The notes beneath the pieces are model-generated. The model worked only from the letters and a program-made list of their open reading frames with translations, searched no databases and was not told where the DNA came from. From positions 3,886,979 through 3,950,978 of the forward strand of contig NC_090613.1 in the NCBI RefSeq assembly GCF_004359215.1: a stretch of 64,000 nucleotides of DNA, in the 5' to 3' direction. Source of the DNA: Bremia lactucae (lineage: Eukaryota; Oomycota; Peronosporomycetes; Peronosporales; Peronosporaceae). A program made the position numbers and the translations under genes. Positions 10,328-20,849 of the stretch are shown piece by piece; within the stretch, counting starts at the first letter, position 1; every line of letters starts with the position of its first letter.

Positions 10328-11206
10328 GTGACAAATGATTTGTCACCTAGAGCCTTAGTGAACTGTGGAGCGTCGAATAATTTTATTCGTCGCCAGTCGC
10401 TAGAGGGTCGTTTGCTCAAATATGTTGAGCGCGACATCCCTTTAACGAGGATGACGGTGCGTCTGGCGACAGGCGCATCGATGATAGTGATGAAGCGCGT
10501 AGTGAAATTCCACTACAAGTTAAAAGATTTACAGTACGGTGATGATCGTACTAGATTTGGTTGACAAATTTGCTGTCGTCCTAGGTCTACCTTGGCTCAG
10601 AACGCATGAGCCAAAAATCAGCTGGCAGCATCGAACCGTAAAGATGTTTGCCACTTGTTCATCAGATGGCCATCTGATGAACGTCTTGGAGCGTCCACAA
10701 GCGTGTGGATGTACTACGAATGAGATGTCCTCAGTTGTGGTACGGTCGTTAGTACGACTGCACAAGATCACACTGTGATTAGTCATCACATTGTGGAGTC
10801 AGCCGCCGTGGGCTGTGCGAATGCACAGGCAGCGCCAACAGTCCACCACTCGAAAAAGTCGAGTGGATTGAGACATGAATGTACGCCAAGCGGGCGACAT
10901 CCAAGGAAGATACCGGTTGTTCAAAAGGGACAACACGATGATCCTAAAGAGTCGACCGTAGAAGACTCGACTGTGATAGCGCAATCACAGTCGGAAGAAG
11001 TTGAGGGGATAAGTCCCCACGTACTTGAGGAGAAAGATCCTCAAATAGTTAATGCTAAAGTGACAAGACTTCAGCATCCCGAGGGATTAATCCCTCGGCA
11101 TCCTGTGGATAAATCCCAGGAAGAAATCGAGACATTGAATGTCTTGGTTAATGACGGATCAAGAGTAGGCGCTTATACTCTTGATCTGTATGCGCCTCCA
11201 AAGTAG
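10328..11206 (+). pseudogene. retropepsin-like protease and linker of copy E
   Basis: The frame at 10328 reads VNCGASNNFIRRQSLEGR; the expected catalytic aspartate of the D-[ST/C]-G-A motif has become asparagine. The second half of the fold, VLGLPWLRTHEPKISWQ, is in another frame at about 10575-10625, after a frameshift near 10550. The region 10775-11206 is a low-similarity linker before RT. Confidence 0.8.
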
Positions 11207-11469
11207 AGATAACTCAATTACCAACCCTAGAATCCAAGCGGTTCTTGAGAGATCTGCATAGCGGTAGAATCAAGAAGATCTGCGTACTCGTCACAAGGAC
11301 GAATACGTAACCGATATTCGGTCAGCAACAATTTTTACAGAGAACGAACGAAGTCTCAGCAGCTCATCGATGGACGAAAGTGTCCTCGATGTGAAGACTT
11401 GGATTGAGAGATACACTACTCAATCCTGAAAGTCACTTAAGACAAATCCTTCATACAAGGATTTGATTG

Positions 11470-12830
11470 AATTCAGGGAAGTATTTCCTTGAAACTGTTC
11501 TATGCGAGTTGCCTAACGATTAAGGCACTCGACATGAGATCGAGCTCAAACCGGGCTCGAAGTACACTGTCATGAAGCAGTGGCCACTGCCTCGTGAACA
11601 AATAGTTGAGATTGATAAATTCTTTATCGATCGACTAAAAGCGAGCCATGTGAGGGAGTCAAACTCCCCACATAGCTTTTCGAACTTCTGTGTGCGAAAG
11701 GCCACAGGAGGGTAGCGGATACTGCACGCATTCAATAAACTGAATGTGCAACGGTACCGGCTCAAACGCCGATACCAAGATTAGACGTTAATATAGATGT
11801 TATGTCTAAGATTTTCGTCTATGAATCTAATAAATGGATTTTATCAGATCCTTATGCGTGAACGGGACATCCCGTACACAGCAGTTAGCACTCCCAGTGG
11901 GATGCACTGGGAATGGCTAGCAATGCGACAGAGGCTTAGTAACGCCCCTTCAAAATTCGACAGATGCGCAACGAATTTGTTCAGACCGGCGAGAATTCGC
12001 AGTTGTTTCGACGATGTATTCGTCCATAGCCCGGCTATGGACAGAAAGACGGACGTGGAAGTTCATAGAATTCACGTTCGTCAGGCTCTTACACTTACGC
12101 GAAAGCATAAGTTGTACGCAAATCTTAAGAAGTGTATATTCGCTGCAAGCGAAATACCACTTCTTGGGTGCATCGTCGGTAAACACGACGTGCGCCCTGA
12201 TCCCGAAAAGATCAAGGCAATTACCGGCTGGCCAGTTCCAATCGATGACAAGAGACTTAGAAAGTTCCTTGGGCTAGCGGCGTGCTTGCACAAGTACTCA
12301 CGCAATTATCCCAGATGACACTTCATCTCTCTCGTCTCCTGAAAAAGGACGAGAAATATCTGTGAAACGCTGATTGTCAGAGTTCTATAGAGGGAATCAA
12401 GCAAAGCTTGATGCAATCACCCATCTTGGCGATTGCAGATCAAGACAGACCATTCTATGTGGTCTGTGACGCCAGCGATTTTGCAATCGGCTGTGCATTA
12501 ATGCAATACGATACAGACGGTGCGGAGCCCGTCGTCTGTTACCAATCGCGTCAGCTGCAACCAGCTGAATGCAATTAAGAACTCCTTGCCATGAAATATA
12601 TACTGGCTAAGGGTTGCGTCTTTTTACTCGGAAATAGACGTTTCATCGTATATACGGACCCTGTGTCATTATGCACGGCCGTAAACAGCCCACACCTCTC
12701 GCAAAGAATGGCGAGGTGGGTATCCTTCTTCTTCCTTCTTCGCGGAGTAAAAGTTCCGTTAGGAATATAACCAGGTTGACTTAATGTCGTCGCTGATGCG
12801 TTATCACGCCGACCCGATTTCGAGCCACCT
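11470..12830 (+). pseudogene. reverse transcriptase and RNase H of copy E
   Basis: The frame 11797-12318 holds RT blocks including NGFYQILMRERDIPYTAVSTP, LSNAP and the catalytic FDDVFVHS (about 12010-12033), then KCIFAASEIPLLGCIV and LRKFLGLAA. The N-terminal RT fingers before 11790 are frameshifted (for example, a stop replaces Trp in the LNKL region at 11717). RNase H continues to about 12830 (CDASDFAIG near 12465), with several stops. Confidence 0.9.
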
Positions 12831-12889
12831 GCGCACTACAACAGTGAAAATAATCCAACTGTTGCAACACTCACTACGACTGTTACGTC

Positions 12890-13983
12890 ATCAACTTTGT
12901 TTGATGACATAAAGAAAGCCCACAGAGACGATAAATATTTCTGCTTTTAATGGATCATCTGATGAATCAATCCAATAAATCATTTAACGATTTAATTGCT
13001 TTATATCGATCGTCATCCGATTAATAGACATGCGCAACGGCTCACTGTACTACACAGCCGTTGTCGGCGACACTCGACGTGTCGTCGTCCCAACTCGCAA
13101 TGATACGCGGTACAAGCGTAGTACCGCATAATAACATGAAATTATAGTGTACGTAAGCTAGGTGAAGAGTATGACTGAGGTTAATAATTCAATGGCTGTT
13201 GCAACCCGACAACATCTCTGCGTGCTTAGAGCCTTGCTGGCCACATCGAGTTCATGTTAAATGAACTTGGCTATAGACGCATGTTGCTGGTCTGTTTGTA
13301 AAGCGAACAACATTGCGTGCAAAACTGGCCCGCTAACGGCCGAACTCATACGTTCGATCGCTATCCATTTGAGGTCAGCCCAAGTGAGTGAACCTCTCAC
13401 GCTTAGATCCACGGTTCACGGCGGAGTTCTGGCAATCCGTGTTCCGATCTCTCGGAACACGGCTGACTATGTCAACTTCTGATCATCCGGAGACAGATGA
13501 TCGGACGGAACGCGTGAATCGCGTCCCTCGAAGAGATATTTCGAGGTTACGTCCAATGGGGTCCGAATTGGGGTCCGAATTGGAGCGAGTTTGTACCGAT
13601 GGTCGAATTAGCCATCAATAATTCAGCGCAAGCGTCTACAACGCATATCCACCCAATTAGAGGAATCCTCTGGTTGAAGGGGGGGGTGGACTCGCACGAG
13701 CAAAATTATCTCTGGCTCATGCGCATCACGCGTCGAATTTACGAACGGCGCGAATGATGTCGATGTCGAAGCAACCGACATCGAAAACGAGAAAGTTCTC
13801 ATGGCAGTGCACACAAAGCGCACTGAAAAATACAAAACAAATGAGTCAGCATTGGAATTTCTACTGACTCGAGAATCAGTAGTCCGTTTCGTACAGAATT
13901 CTGTTGCTAACGCAGTTGAACGGCAGAAACGGAACGCAGATAAACAAGGAATAGCATTTTTTTATTTAAAATTAATAAATTAG
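12890..13983 (+). pseudogene. integrase of copy E (deleted)
   Basis: Compared with copy A, the H2C2 finger and the first part of the core are partly deleted between about 13120 and 13380. Recognisable remnants are the DHPETDDRTERVNRV segment at about 13480-13525, the basic post-integrase stretch at 13801-13983 (RQKRNADK), and a TESVFRSLGTRLTMS-like block at 13430-13475. Several frames are used, so the protein is not functional. Confidence 0.8.
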
Positions 13984-14544
13984 TACTACAGTAAACTTAC
14001 TTAAGCATGTAGTCACTAATGTGGGTAATAATTAACTAGCACCCAACTTTATTGGGCCGTTCCGTGCACATCGCAGAGGCAATTCGTACACAATAGACGT
14101 TTGCGTTGGCCGGCTCCGCCCGTATCATCAGTACGCGATTTCTCCCGTGAACGGATCTGACCACCCCTTCCAATAATCCCCAGAAGATACTTCGGATCAC
14201 GAGTTAGACTCTCATGTTGAGTCTGGAGATTCTCATGCCGAATCCGAAGTTTCTCGAAATCGCGACGAGCCCACGACAGCTCGTCACGCAGAGCGTAATA
14301 CTTCCGTTCGTACTCCAACATTAAGCACCCTCTTTTAGAATGGTCTTCCAACCGTTCGATACGGTGAGTCTGCACCGTCTGTTTCAAACAGTGACGCTTA
14401 CCGCGCTCGTGATCAAGACCCTCGTCCGATACATGAGGTAGTAATCGAGTTGAGGTAGTGGTCGAGTTTGTCGATTTTCGACTCTAGATCTGACGTATAG
14501 CTCGTATTTAATTTTCCTCCCCCACCACAACCATTGGCGGATTC

Positions 14545-14690
14545 CTACGGTGGTCAACCTTTACTTGTGGAACGCATCGTAAGCCACCGTTATGTGAAGG
14601 GACAGCAAACGAATTATCTTGTGCGCTGGCGCGGTTATCCACCTTCGCATGACAGTTAGGAGCCTCGTTCCCAGCTGGTTGTTGATGTTG
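14545..14690 (+). pseudogene. chromodomain of copy E
   Basis: The segment reads LLVERIVSHRYVKG and then NYLVRWRGYPPSHDS, followed by a TAG in place of the conserved tryptophan codon and then EPRSQLV. This is the chromodomain that ends the integrase of chromovirus-type gypsy elements and directs insertion through histone binding. The minus-strand copy at 51032-50930 keeps the tryptophan. Confidence 0.85.
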
Positions 14691-14961
14691 AGGGCCATCC
14701 GATGGATCAGAGGGTCCATCGGAAAACACGGACCCGTGGCGCTTGTAAATCGATTGGAAAACGTCAAGCGCATCGCGCATCTCGACAGAGATGCGAGCCT
14801 TTTTACAGGGCGAAGAAAGCGAATAAAACATCCCCTTTTACTCGTTTCGTGTCGTCCACACAACACGGACAGGGATCACCCTACGTAAGGCATGGAAGTC
14901 CTGCCTCACGAGACAACCGATGCAGTTTTAATCTTGCACCGGTTAAAGTTCGTTTATCAAA

Positions 14962-15772
14962 CTTTACGTGAATCGCGTTAAGTTTTTGACGCCAGGCTTT
15001 GCGTCCAATGTCTATGGCCATGCGATTAAACGCGTTCCAGGCTTGCATTAACGAGCTTGTATCTCGCTTGTTGTTGCCACTATACCATCGATGTCTTAGA
15101 AAAGCATCGAGTTCTTCCTCAGCGGGAAAGGTCTTCGCGCTAAGATAAGGCCATGTAGCTTTGTCGCAATAAAAATGGAATATTTATTGTGGGCAGTAGT
15201 CTCTCCAGACAAGCTACCGATTAGCCGTTCGAGCAAAAGCCACGGCTTCTGCATAGGGGCAAGACAAGACGCTTTATTGTCTGCACCTCCCTGAGTGGTA
15301 TTCACTGAAGCAAGGGTAGCACAAAAATGCTTATAACGATGGCTTACGCCATCGTCATCTTCACGCACATCGATAAGCGCGGGTGACGGCACGGGAGACG
15401 GTGCTGGCGATGAGGAATCATCCTCAGCGTCGGTACCAAACATACTAAAGCGAACGCTGTTAGCACGACTATCCGATTGAGCCTCCTCATTCGAAGGCTC
15501 ATAGTCAGCCGCCTGACGACGCTCAGGCGACTGTTCCGCTAAACCCGTTTCGGCCACCTCGTCCGACTGGCATTCATAGTCGACCGCTAAAGAGTGGTCG
15601 CACTTACGCGGTGAATCACCCCGTGCACCCGCAATATTTAGTGTTGCGGGAGAAGATGATACTAGGCAGACGAAATGTCTGCCGCAGGAGACAATAATGC
15701 GTCGCCCGCGGCTGAATGTATCGCAGCCGAACGTTCCGCACTATTCGCTGACCGCATGGACTCGGTAAATAT
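14962..15772 (-). pseudogene. antisense accessory ORF of family 1 (copy E)
   Basis: The frame runs opposite to gag-pol, between the chromodomain and the 3' LTR. The open part 15557-15096 includes RRQAADYEPSNEEAQSD, an Asp/Ser/Pro-rich stretch, KPWLLLERLIGSLSGETTAH and IATKLHGL. After a frameshift near 15110 the frame continues as AFLRHRWYSG and IGRKAW and ends near 14962. The same blocks occur in the same order in the copy at 49837-50647. The start codon has been lost here. I do not recognise the family: it has no transmembrane segment, an acidic disordered middle and a basic C-terminal half. Confidence 0.65.
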
Positions 15773-15888
15773 GCAATAGAATTGAAAATGATGGCTCTGA
15801 CCAATCAACATCGTTTTCACTCAAGTGATCTTATAGTGACTACTCTATTTAATGACAGTCAGAGTGATTGTCGTTCTAGGCGGGGGGT

Positions 15889-16861
15889 ATCGGAGTGTAT
15901 CGTTACATGAAATTAGCACTTAAAGGTTGTTGATTAATATATTAATCTTAAAGGAATAGAATTTTTGGACAACATAACCTTACATGGTAATATTCTAAAA
16001 GCTTATTCATTGGTAGATATATGCCACTAAATCTAGTTGCTCTGCGGTCCAGTCAGCACTGGACGCGCGCGAAAAGAGAGACAGGTAAGCCTTTATTACA
16101 TGTTTTGTATTAGTATATAGTTAAGTTAGCAGAATTTAATTGAAACAGAAGAACTTGATTATATTAAGTATAGTTTACTTTTTATCCCCTTAAAGCAATT
16201 TTTTTAAAGAGAGTCTTCCTCTGCACGTACTAGTGTACGTGAAGTGACGTTTGGCACAGCTTGAACTGAAGCTGTAGGCGGGCACGTCGTAATGCGGCCA
16301 CGCTCTACTTAGACACACCCTAGCACAGCGAGGAAGCGGTTTAACCTGCTTCTCTTGCGTGCAGTGAGGTAGTTGTGGTGGGCGCGCTAGCAATCTCACC
16401 CAAAGCACCAAGTACTCTGGTTAAGTGTCGTCACGGGAGCTGTAATCCGGCTCCTCGTGCCCACTTACCAAGTAGGAATTAGTTTACAGACTGATTTTTA
16501 TTTAATCGAATTTAATATAAATACCTATTTTTACCAATCAAAATGTCATCTCTAAAGATGATACTTAATATGTATTGCGAGCGTATCTTTCTAGATACCT
16601 CGCGTAACGGATGACGCTAGGCGTCATCCCTCCTAATGTGAATGCACCCATGTGCATCACATATACAAGGGTTGGTCACAAATGTGCACCACACCCGAGT
16701 GCTAAGTCTAATTACTTTTATTTATTGATTGACCATCCCCTTAAGTACACCAAGTGTACTTAACAGGGACTGTGTAACATTAGGGCAACTTTGGCCCGTT
16801 ACAGAAGCAGTGCAAAGTGAACTTGTACTGAAGCAGTACAAGTCGGCAGTGCCCCGTTACA
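15889..16861 (+). repeat. 3' LTR of copy E, interrupted
   Basis: It is preceded by a degraded polypurine tract (GGCGGGGGGTA). The parts 15889-16272 and 16809-16861 make up about 437 bp matching the 5' LTR, ending CCCCGTTACA at 16861. The rest is the nested insert and its duplicated target. Confidence 0.85.
16273..16803 (+). repeat. 531-bp solo LTR nested in the 3' LTR
   Basis: The insert begins TGTAGGCGGG and ends GGCCCGTTACA. It is flanked on both sides by GAAGC (16268-16272 and 16804-16808), a perfect 5-bp target duplication. Removing it restores the sequence seen in the 5' LTR (ACTGAAGCAATGCAAAG). It encodes nothing, so it is a solo LTR of a third LTR family. A diverged minus-strand relative lies at about 19140-19300. 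Confidence 0.85.
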
Positions 16862-17100
16862 TGTACCCTCATTCCTTACAAGTGGTAGCACTTGTTGGTC
16901 TTCCGCTCGCTTCTTCGCCATCCGCTCACTTCGTTGGATTGCGCTGCGTGGATTGCCTGGCACTGCTTGTAGCGTGAGAGATTTCGCTTGCAGCCAGTAG
17001 TGGACTGCTTGCAGCGTGGGAATTTCTGCTCACAGCTAACTGCTCCGTTCCTTCGGAAGCGTTGCATATCAGATTTTAGTATGTGGCTTCAGTATCCACT
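16862..17100. other. spacer with a short degenerate repeat
   Basis: No gene is seen. Two related segments built on CTGCTTG(T/C)AGCGTG followed by GA/GG and ATTTC occur near 16960 and 17010. The rest is unassigned flank of copy E. Confidence 0.4.
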
Positions 17101-19136
17101 TAAATCTAAGCGTCTGCCTGGCAGATATAATCGCTTAGTCTGTGTGTAGAAAATAGATGTAACCTTGCACGCGAACGTGCCGGCAATTTAATATTTGAAT
17201 CCGCGTTCTTTAAAGCTCATAGCAGAGCTACACACTTTTTATCCTTGGCGTAAGCCGAACGGATTAATTCAGGAATAGGCGACGAGATAGTCGTTAAATG
17301 AGAAAGTTCATAATCCGGCCTGCTTGATAACGCATCAGCCAAAGCATTCTGCTTGCCGGGCTTATACTTCACCTCGAAGTTGTATTCCGCGAAAAAGGAT
17401 AGCCATCGGGCCATTCTCTGTTAGGGATGGGGCGACTAAGTCGCCGTGCGTAATGACGCGTGACCTGTATATATCACTAACGGCATAGAGCCGAGCAGAT
17501 GAACTCTGAATTTGACGAGAGCATACTTCATAGCAAGTAACTCTTTGTCATGAACTGGGTAGTTCTTTTCCGCATCTTTAAGCTGTCTAGACTCGAGCGC
17601 AATAAGACGTTCGTGCCCATCAACGTTGGTTTGTAACAGAGCACTGTCAATGGCAAAATCTGATGCGTAACATACGACACTGAAAGGCCAATTTGGGTTT
17701 GGCAGTGCCAGAATCGAAGAATCGATAAGACTATCCTTAACTGCTCGAAAAGCATTATTTTCGGTGCTAGTCCAGCACTATCTGTATCCCTTTTAGGAAG
17801 ATTATAAACTAAGCTAGCCATCAGCGTAATTTACGCTACATTTGTGTAAAAATTGGCGAGACCCAACCACTTACGCAAATCCTTTTGGTTTCTAGGAACA
17901 GGCCAATCTACTATGGCTTTTACCTTAGCGGATCCGCTCTAAGGCCTCGCTTTCCAATGAAGCATCCTAAAAAAGGAATTTCGTCTGCGCCAAAAATGCA
18001 TTTCGATGCATTGGCATACAATTTGTTTGTGCGCATGCACTCGAGCACTGCTCGCAAATGGCCTTAATGGTTTTCCATATCCGACCGACCCTGCTCCGCA
18101 CGACTATGGACAAATATTTTCAGCGAAATAAGTATGTGTATAATCTCGATGAGGCCGAAACAGTTGCGTCACTAGACGATTAAATGTTGCCGGGGCGTTG
18201 GAAAGCCCATGTGGCACAACCAGCCACTCCCATAAAATGCCGCTTGGGGTGCTAACCGCTGTAAGCGGGATATCGGTAGCTCGCATGAGCGATTGGTACT
18301 AACCATCGACTAAGTCCAATGCACTGTACATTGTACATCCCACCATATTATTCTGAAGAACATCCTTTCTAGGAATTGGGGTTTGTGCTGGTAGAGTGGC
18401 AGCATTAAGCTTATTATAAGCATGTACAACGCGCCATTTACCATTTGGCTTTTTGACACAAAATGTCGGTGTCGCATGAGGAGATTTGATCTCTCGTACC
18501 ATTCCAGCCTCGTGCTTTGCATGGAAGAAATCGTCAATGACGTCACACTACTCCCTTGGTAAAGGCCATTGTCTTGTGACACAGTATTTGGTTCCCGGAA
18601 CCAAGTCAATTTCATGACGAACACCTCTCTATTAGGAGGTAAAACAGATGGTAGATTATTACATACTACATCTTGGAATTCCTTAATCAAGGAATAAAAG
18701 GTACCTTAGGATCTTTAAGGATCGATGACCCATTCCGCGCACTAAGTGCAGCTTTTGTGTCATCCAGGACAGCTTCGTCTAGAAGTGACGATGAGTTTAA
18801 CTCAATTAATGGTCGAATGACCACCATTTCAGATAAGCCGCCAGCCTTTAAGGCTCGACCGCACTCATCAATACACATTATGTCTAGCTCTAAAAGAGCA
18901 TGTAACAAAGGGATTGCCGCACTGCACTTTATTTATTATTTGAATGTAAAACCTTACCCTAGCTAATTCAAAATAGATTTTGGTTGCCAGATTCATATTT
19001 GGCGGCGACCGTATTTGTTACCCATAATAAATGGGATTTAAGTAACTAACTATTTTGAAATTAGATAAAAGGGTATTATACTTATAAAGTAAATGTATCA
19101 CAACAACGGTTCTCCAACCGATGTGTGTTCCTATAC
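17100..19136 (-). mobile_element. Ty3/gypsy family 2 fragment (copy F)
   Basis: On the minus strand this starts with a truncated LTR (19136-18924, matching the reverse of 3535-3745). It jumps directly to the region upstream of RT (18908-18687), then RT (TPTFCVKKPNGKWRVVHAYN at about 18470-18415, and AVSTPSG...WEWLVVPHGLSNAP at about 18260-18190), then RNase H (17821-17528). The spacer with FFAEYNFEVKYKPGKQNALADALS (split here by wording: FFAEYNFEV, then KYKPGKQ, then NALADALS) is at 17390-17320. Gag and protease are deleted. The frame is broken many times. Confidence 0.8.
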
Positions 19137-20511
19137 AGGCTAGCTGCTTTTGTGTCACACGCCCGTTAGGCACAAGTGACGGGAGGTCAACTATACTTGT
19201 GTACATAATGTGATGCACACAGGTGCATTCACATCGAAGAGGATGACGTCTGGGACGGACGTCGTCTATTGTATGCTCGCCATTTCGAGATGCGTAACAA
19301 ATCATTTCATTGAAATGATTTGTATTTTAATTTTATAATATTTTTAACAGCCGTAAACTTGCTCCCTAACACACAGTGCGCACGAGTAGACGGGTAATTG
19401 CTTCGGTGATAAGTACAAGCGTGATGTGTGAGGTCGCTTTTGGCGCCCAACAAACAATTGCCTCGCTGCCAAAAGTTGTGTGTATTAAAGTGCGAGGTCG
19501 CTTAGAGAAGCACCCGCGTACAATTTTTATACCTCAGATTTACGCTTAGACAACAACATGGGCAAAATTGCCCAATACATCGAAACGATGATAAAGATTA
19601 ATGAAAGCTATTTGCTAACTTTCAAAAAGCGTAGAGATATAGAGCTAGCTAATCAAATATGTTCTCGAAGCAGACGACGAATCCGTCTGTGCTTAATCGG
19701 GTCTCCAAAAGAAATCTGATTTTGTTATTGAAGTCTTCGTTGGAAAAACTTATCGTGTGCTGGCTCGGACTAAAACGTATGATCTGAATGCACGACAAGC
19801 GCTATAAAAATCCCTTACATTATAGTACTCGAGGACCCGGCACACAAGGATGTAAAGGCGCACGACCGGAGATAAACAATTTGACTACTATTTCTACAGC
19901 AGTCACACGCGAAATACGGGGGCAATTACGCAAATCAGTTGCTATTGTTGCACTTAACTTTCCTGTGGAACCTCCGACTCAGCATGCACCTAGTTTTTGA
20001 AAACCAGCAAAGGAGTTGCACCATAGAGTTCAAGTCGACATCGCGATATACTTTAAATTCTATGGTTACTACAATGATTGTTTGAAGCTAATTTTCCCAT
20101 TGAGTTTAAGCTGTTGTTCAATCGGTGTTGCGTAGACAAGCCCAATTGGTTCTGTCCACAGTCTTCAACAAAACAGCTACTGTTGCTGCATCACGTACAT
20201 GTACCTCAAGATGAGCATTGTACCATCTTCACGACACAGGCAAGCGTGACTGCTTGGGATGCAACAATGTATTGTTTAAACGTCGTTTTAATAGAGTGAT
20301 GGGAGGTAATTCTTTCAATCCAGAAAGATACAAATTGACTTTTTAAAGCGTTATTTTAAGCTTGCACAGTTCAGTACAATTATTGGTAAGAAGCATATTC
20401 TCTTCCGGCGACTCGGTTGGTTTTGAGGAAGAATTTCATGACGCATTATTAGCCGCATCTCCCAAAATTCACCCATTTTTGCTCAAACGACAACGTCGTT
20501 GTCCAATTGCA
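19137..20511. other. repeat relics without a recognised gene
   Basis: Bases about 19140-19300 resemble, in reverse, the nested solo LTR at 16273-16803 (shared core AATGTGAATGCACC and GTGCATCACA). Bases 19400-20330 hold short broken frames on the plus strand, including one starting MGKIAQYIETM near 19557 and one at 19788-20000, with no motif that I know. They are probably another decayed element. Nothing suggests an expressed gene. Confidence 0.45.
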
Positions 20512-20602
20512 GACGGATTGAAATGATAAAGCCATCACTTGAGACTTGGAGGGCATCTTTCTTTACAAGTCTCAAGTGATTGCATAATCATTGCAATCCG
20601 TC
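20512..20602. repeat. 91-nt hairpin upstream of the myosin gene
   Basis: Arms 20512-20547 and 20567-20602 are inverted copies that match at about 32 of 36 positions. They begin GACGGATTG and end CAATCCGTC, with a 19-nt loop. The hairpin lies 248 bp upstream of the myosin start codon. It could be a small MITE, a precursor of a small RNA, or a structured leader if the transcript starts far upstream. Confidence 0.6.
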
Positions 20603-20849
20603 GTATCGTAGGGAACCACGGCTGAACCTTTTCGGAGACATTTGGGTCTTTTTGTGCCACACACAAAATTGACCTAAAAAAAAAAAACCTAAAATCATCG
20701 CTTTCTACCATCTGATTGGCTCCTCAAACGGTTATAACCAAGAAAAGCCAGGACGAGGGAGAGACTCGAGAGTCAGCGAACAACTCTACGATCGGCGTAA
20801 GTGCCTTCCTTGCCCGTCTTCAGTACACGAAAGACCTTGAAGCACAAGT

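Larger units (their letters stand above)
8590..16861 (+). mobile_element. complete but inactive Ty3/gypsy chromovirus-like element, family 1 (copy E)
   Basis: LTRs of about 440 bp flank the element: 8590-9030 and 15889-16861, the second enlarged by a nested insertion. Flanks TATAC and TGTAC are a 5-bp target duplication with one mismatch. The order is gag, protease, RT, RNase H, integrase, chromodomain, an antisense ORF, a polypurine tract, and the 3' LTR. The order RT-RNase H-integrase plus the terminal chromodomain place it with Ty3/gypsy chromovirus-type elements. Every domain carries stops or frameshifts. Confidence 0.9.
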
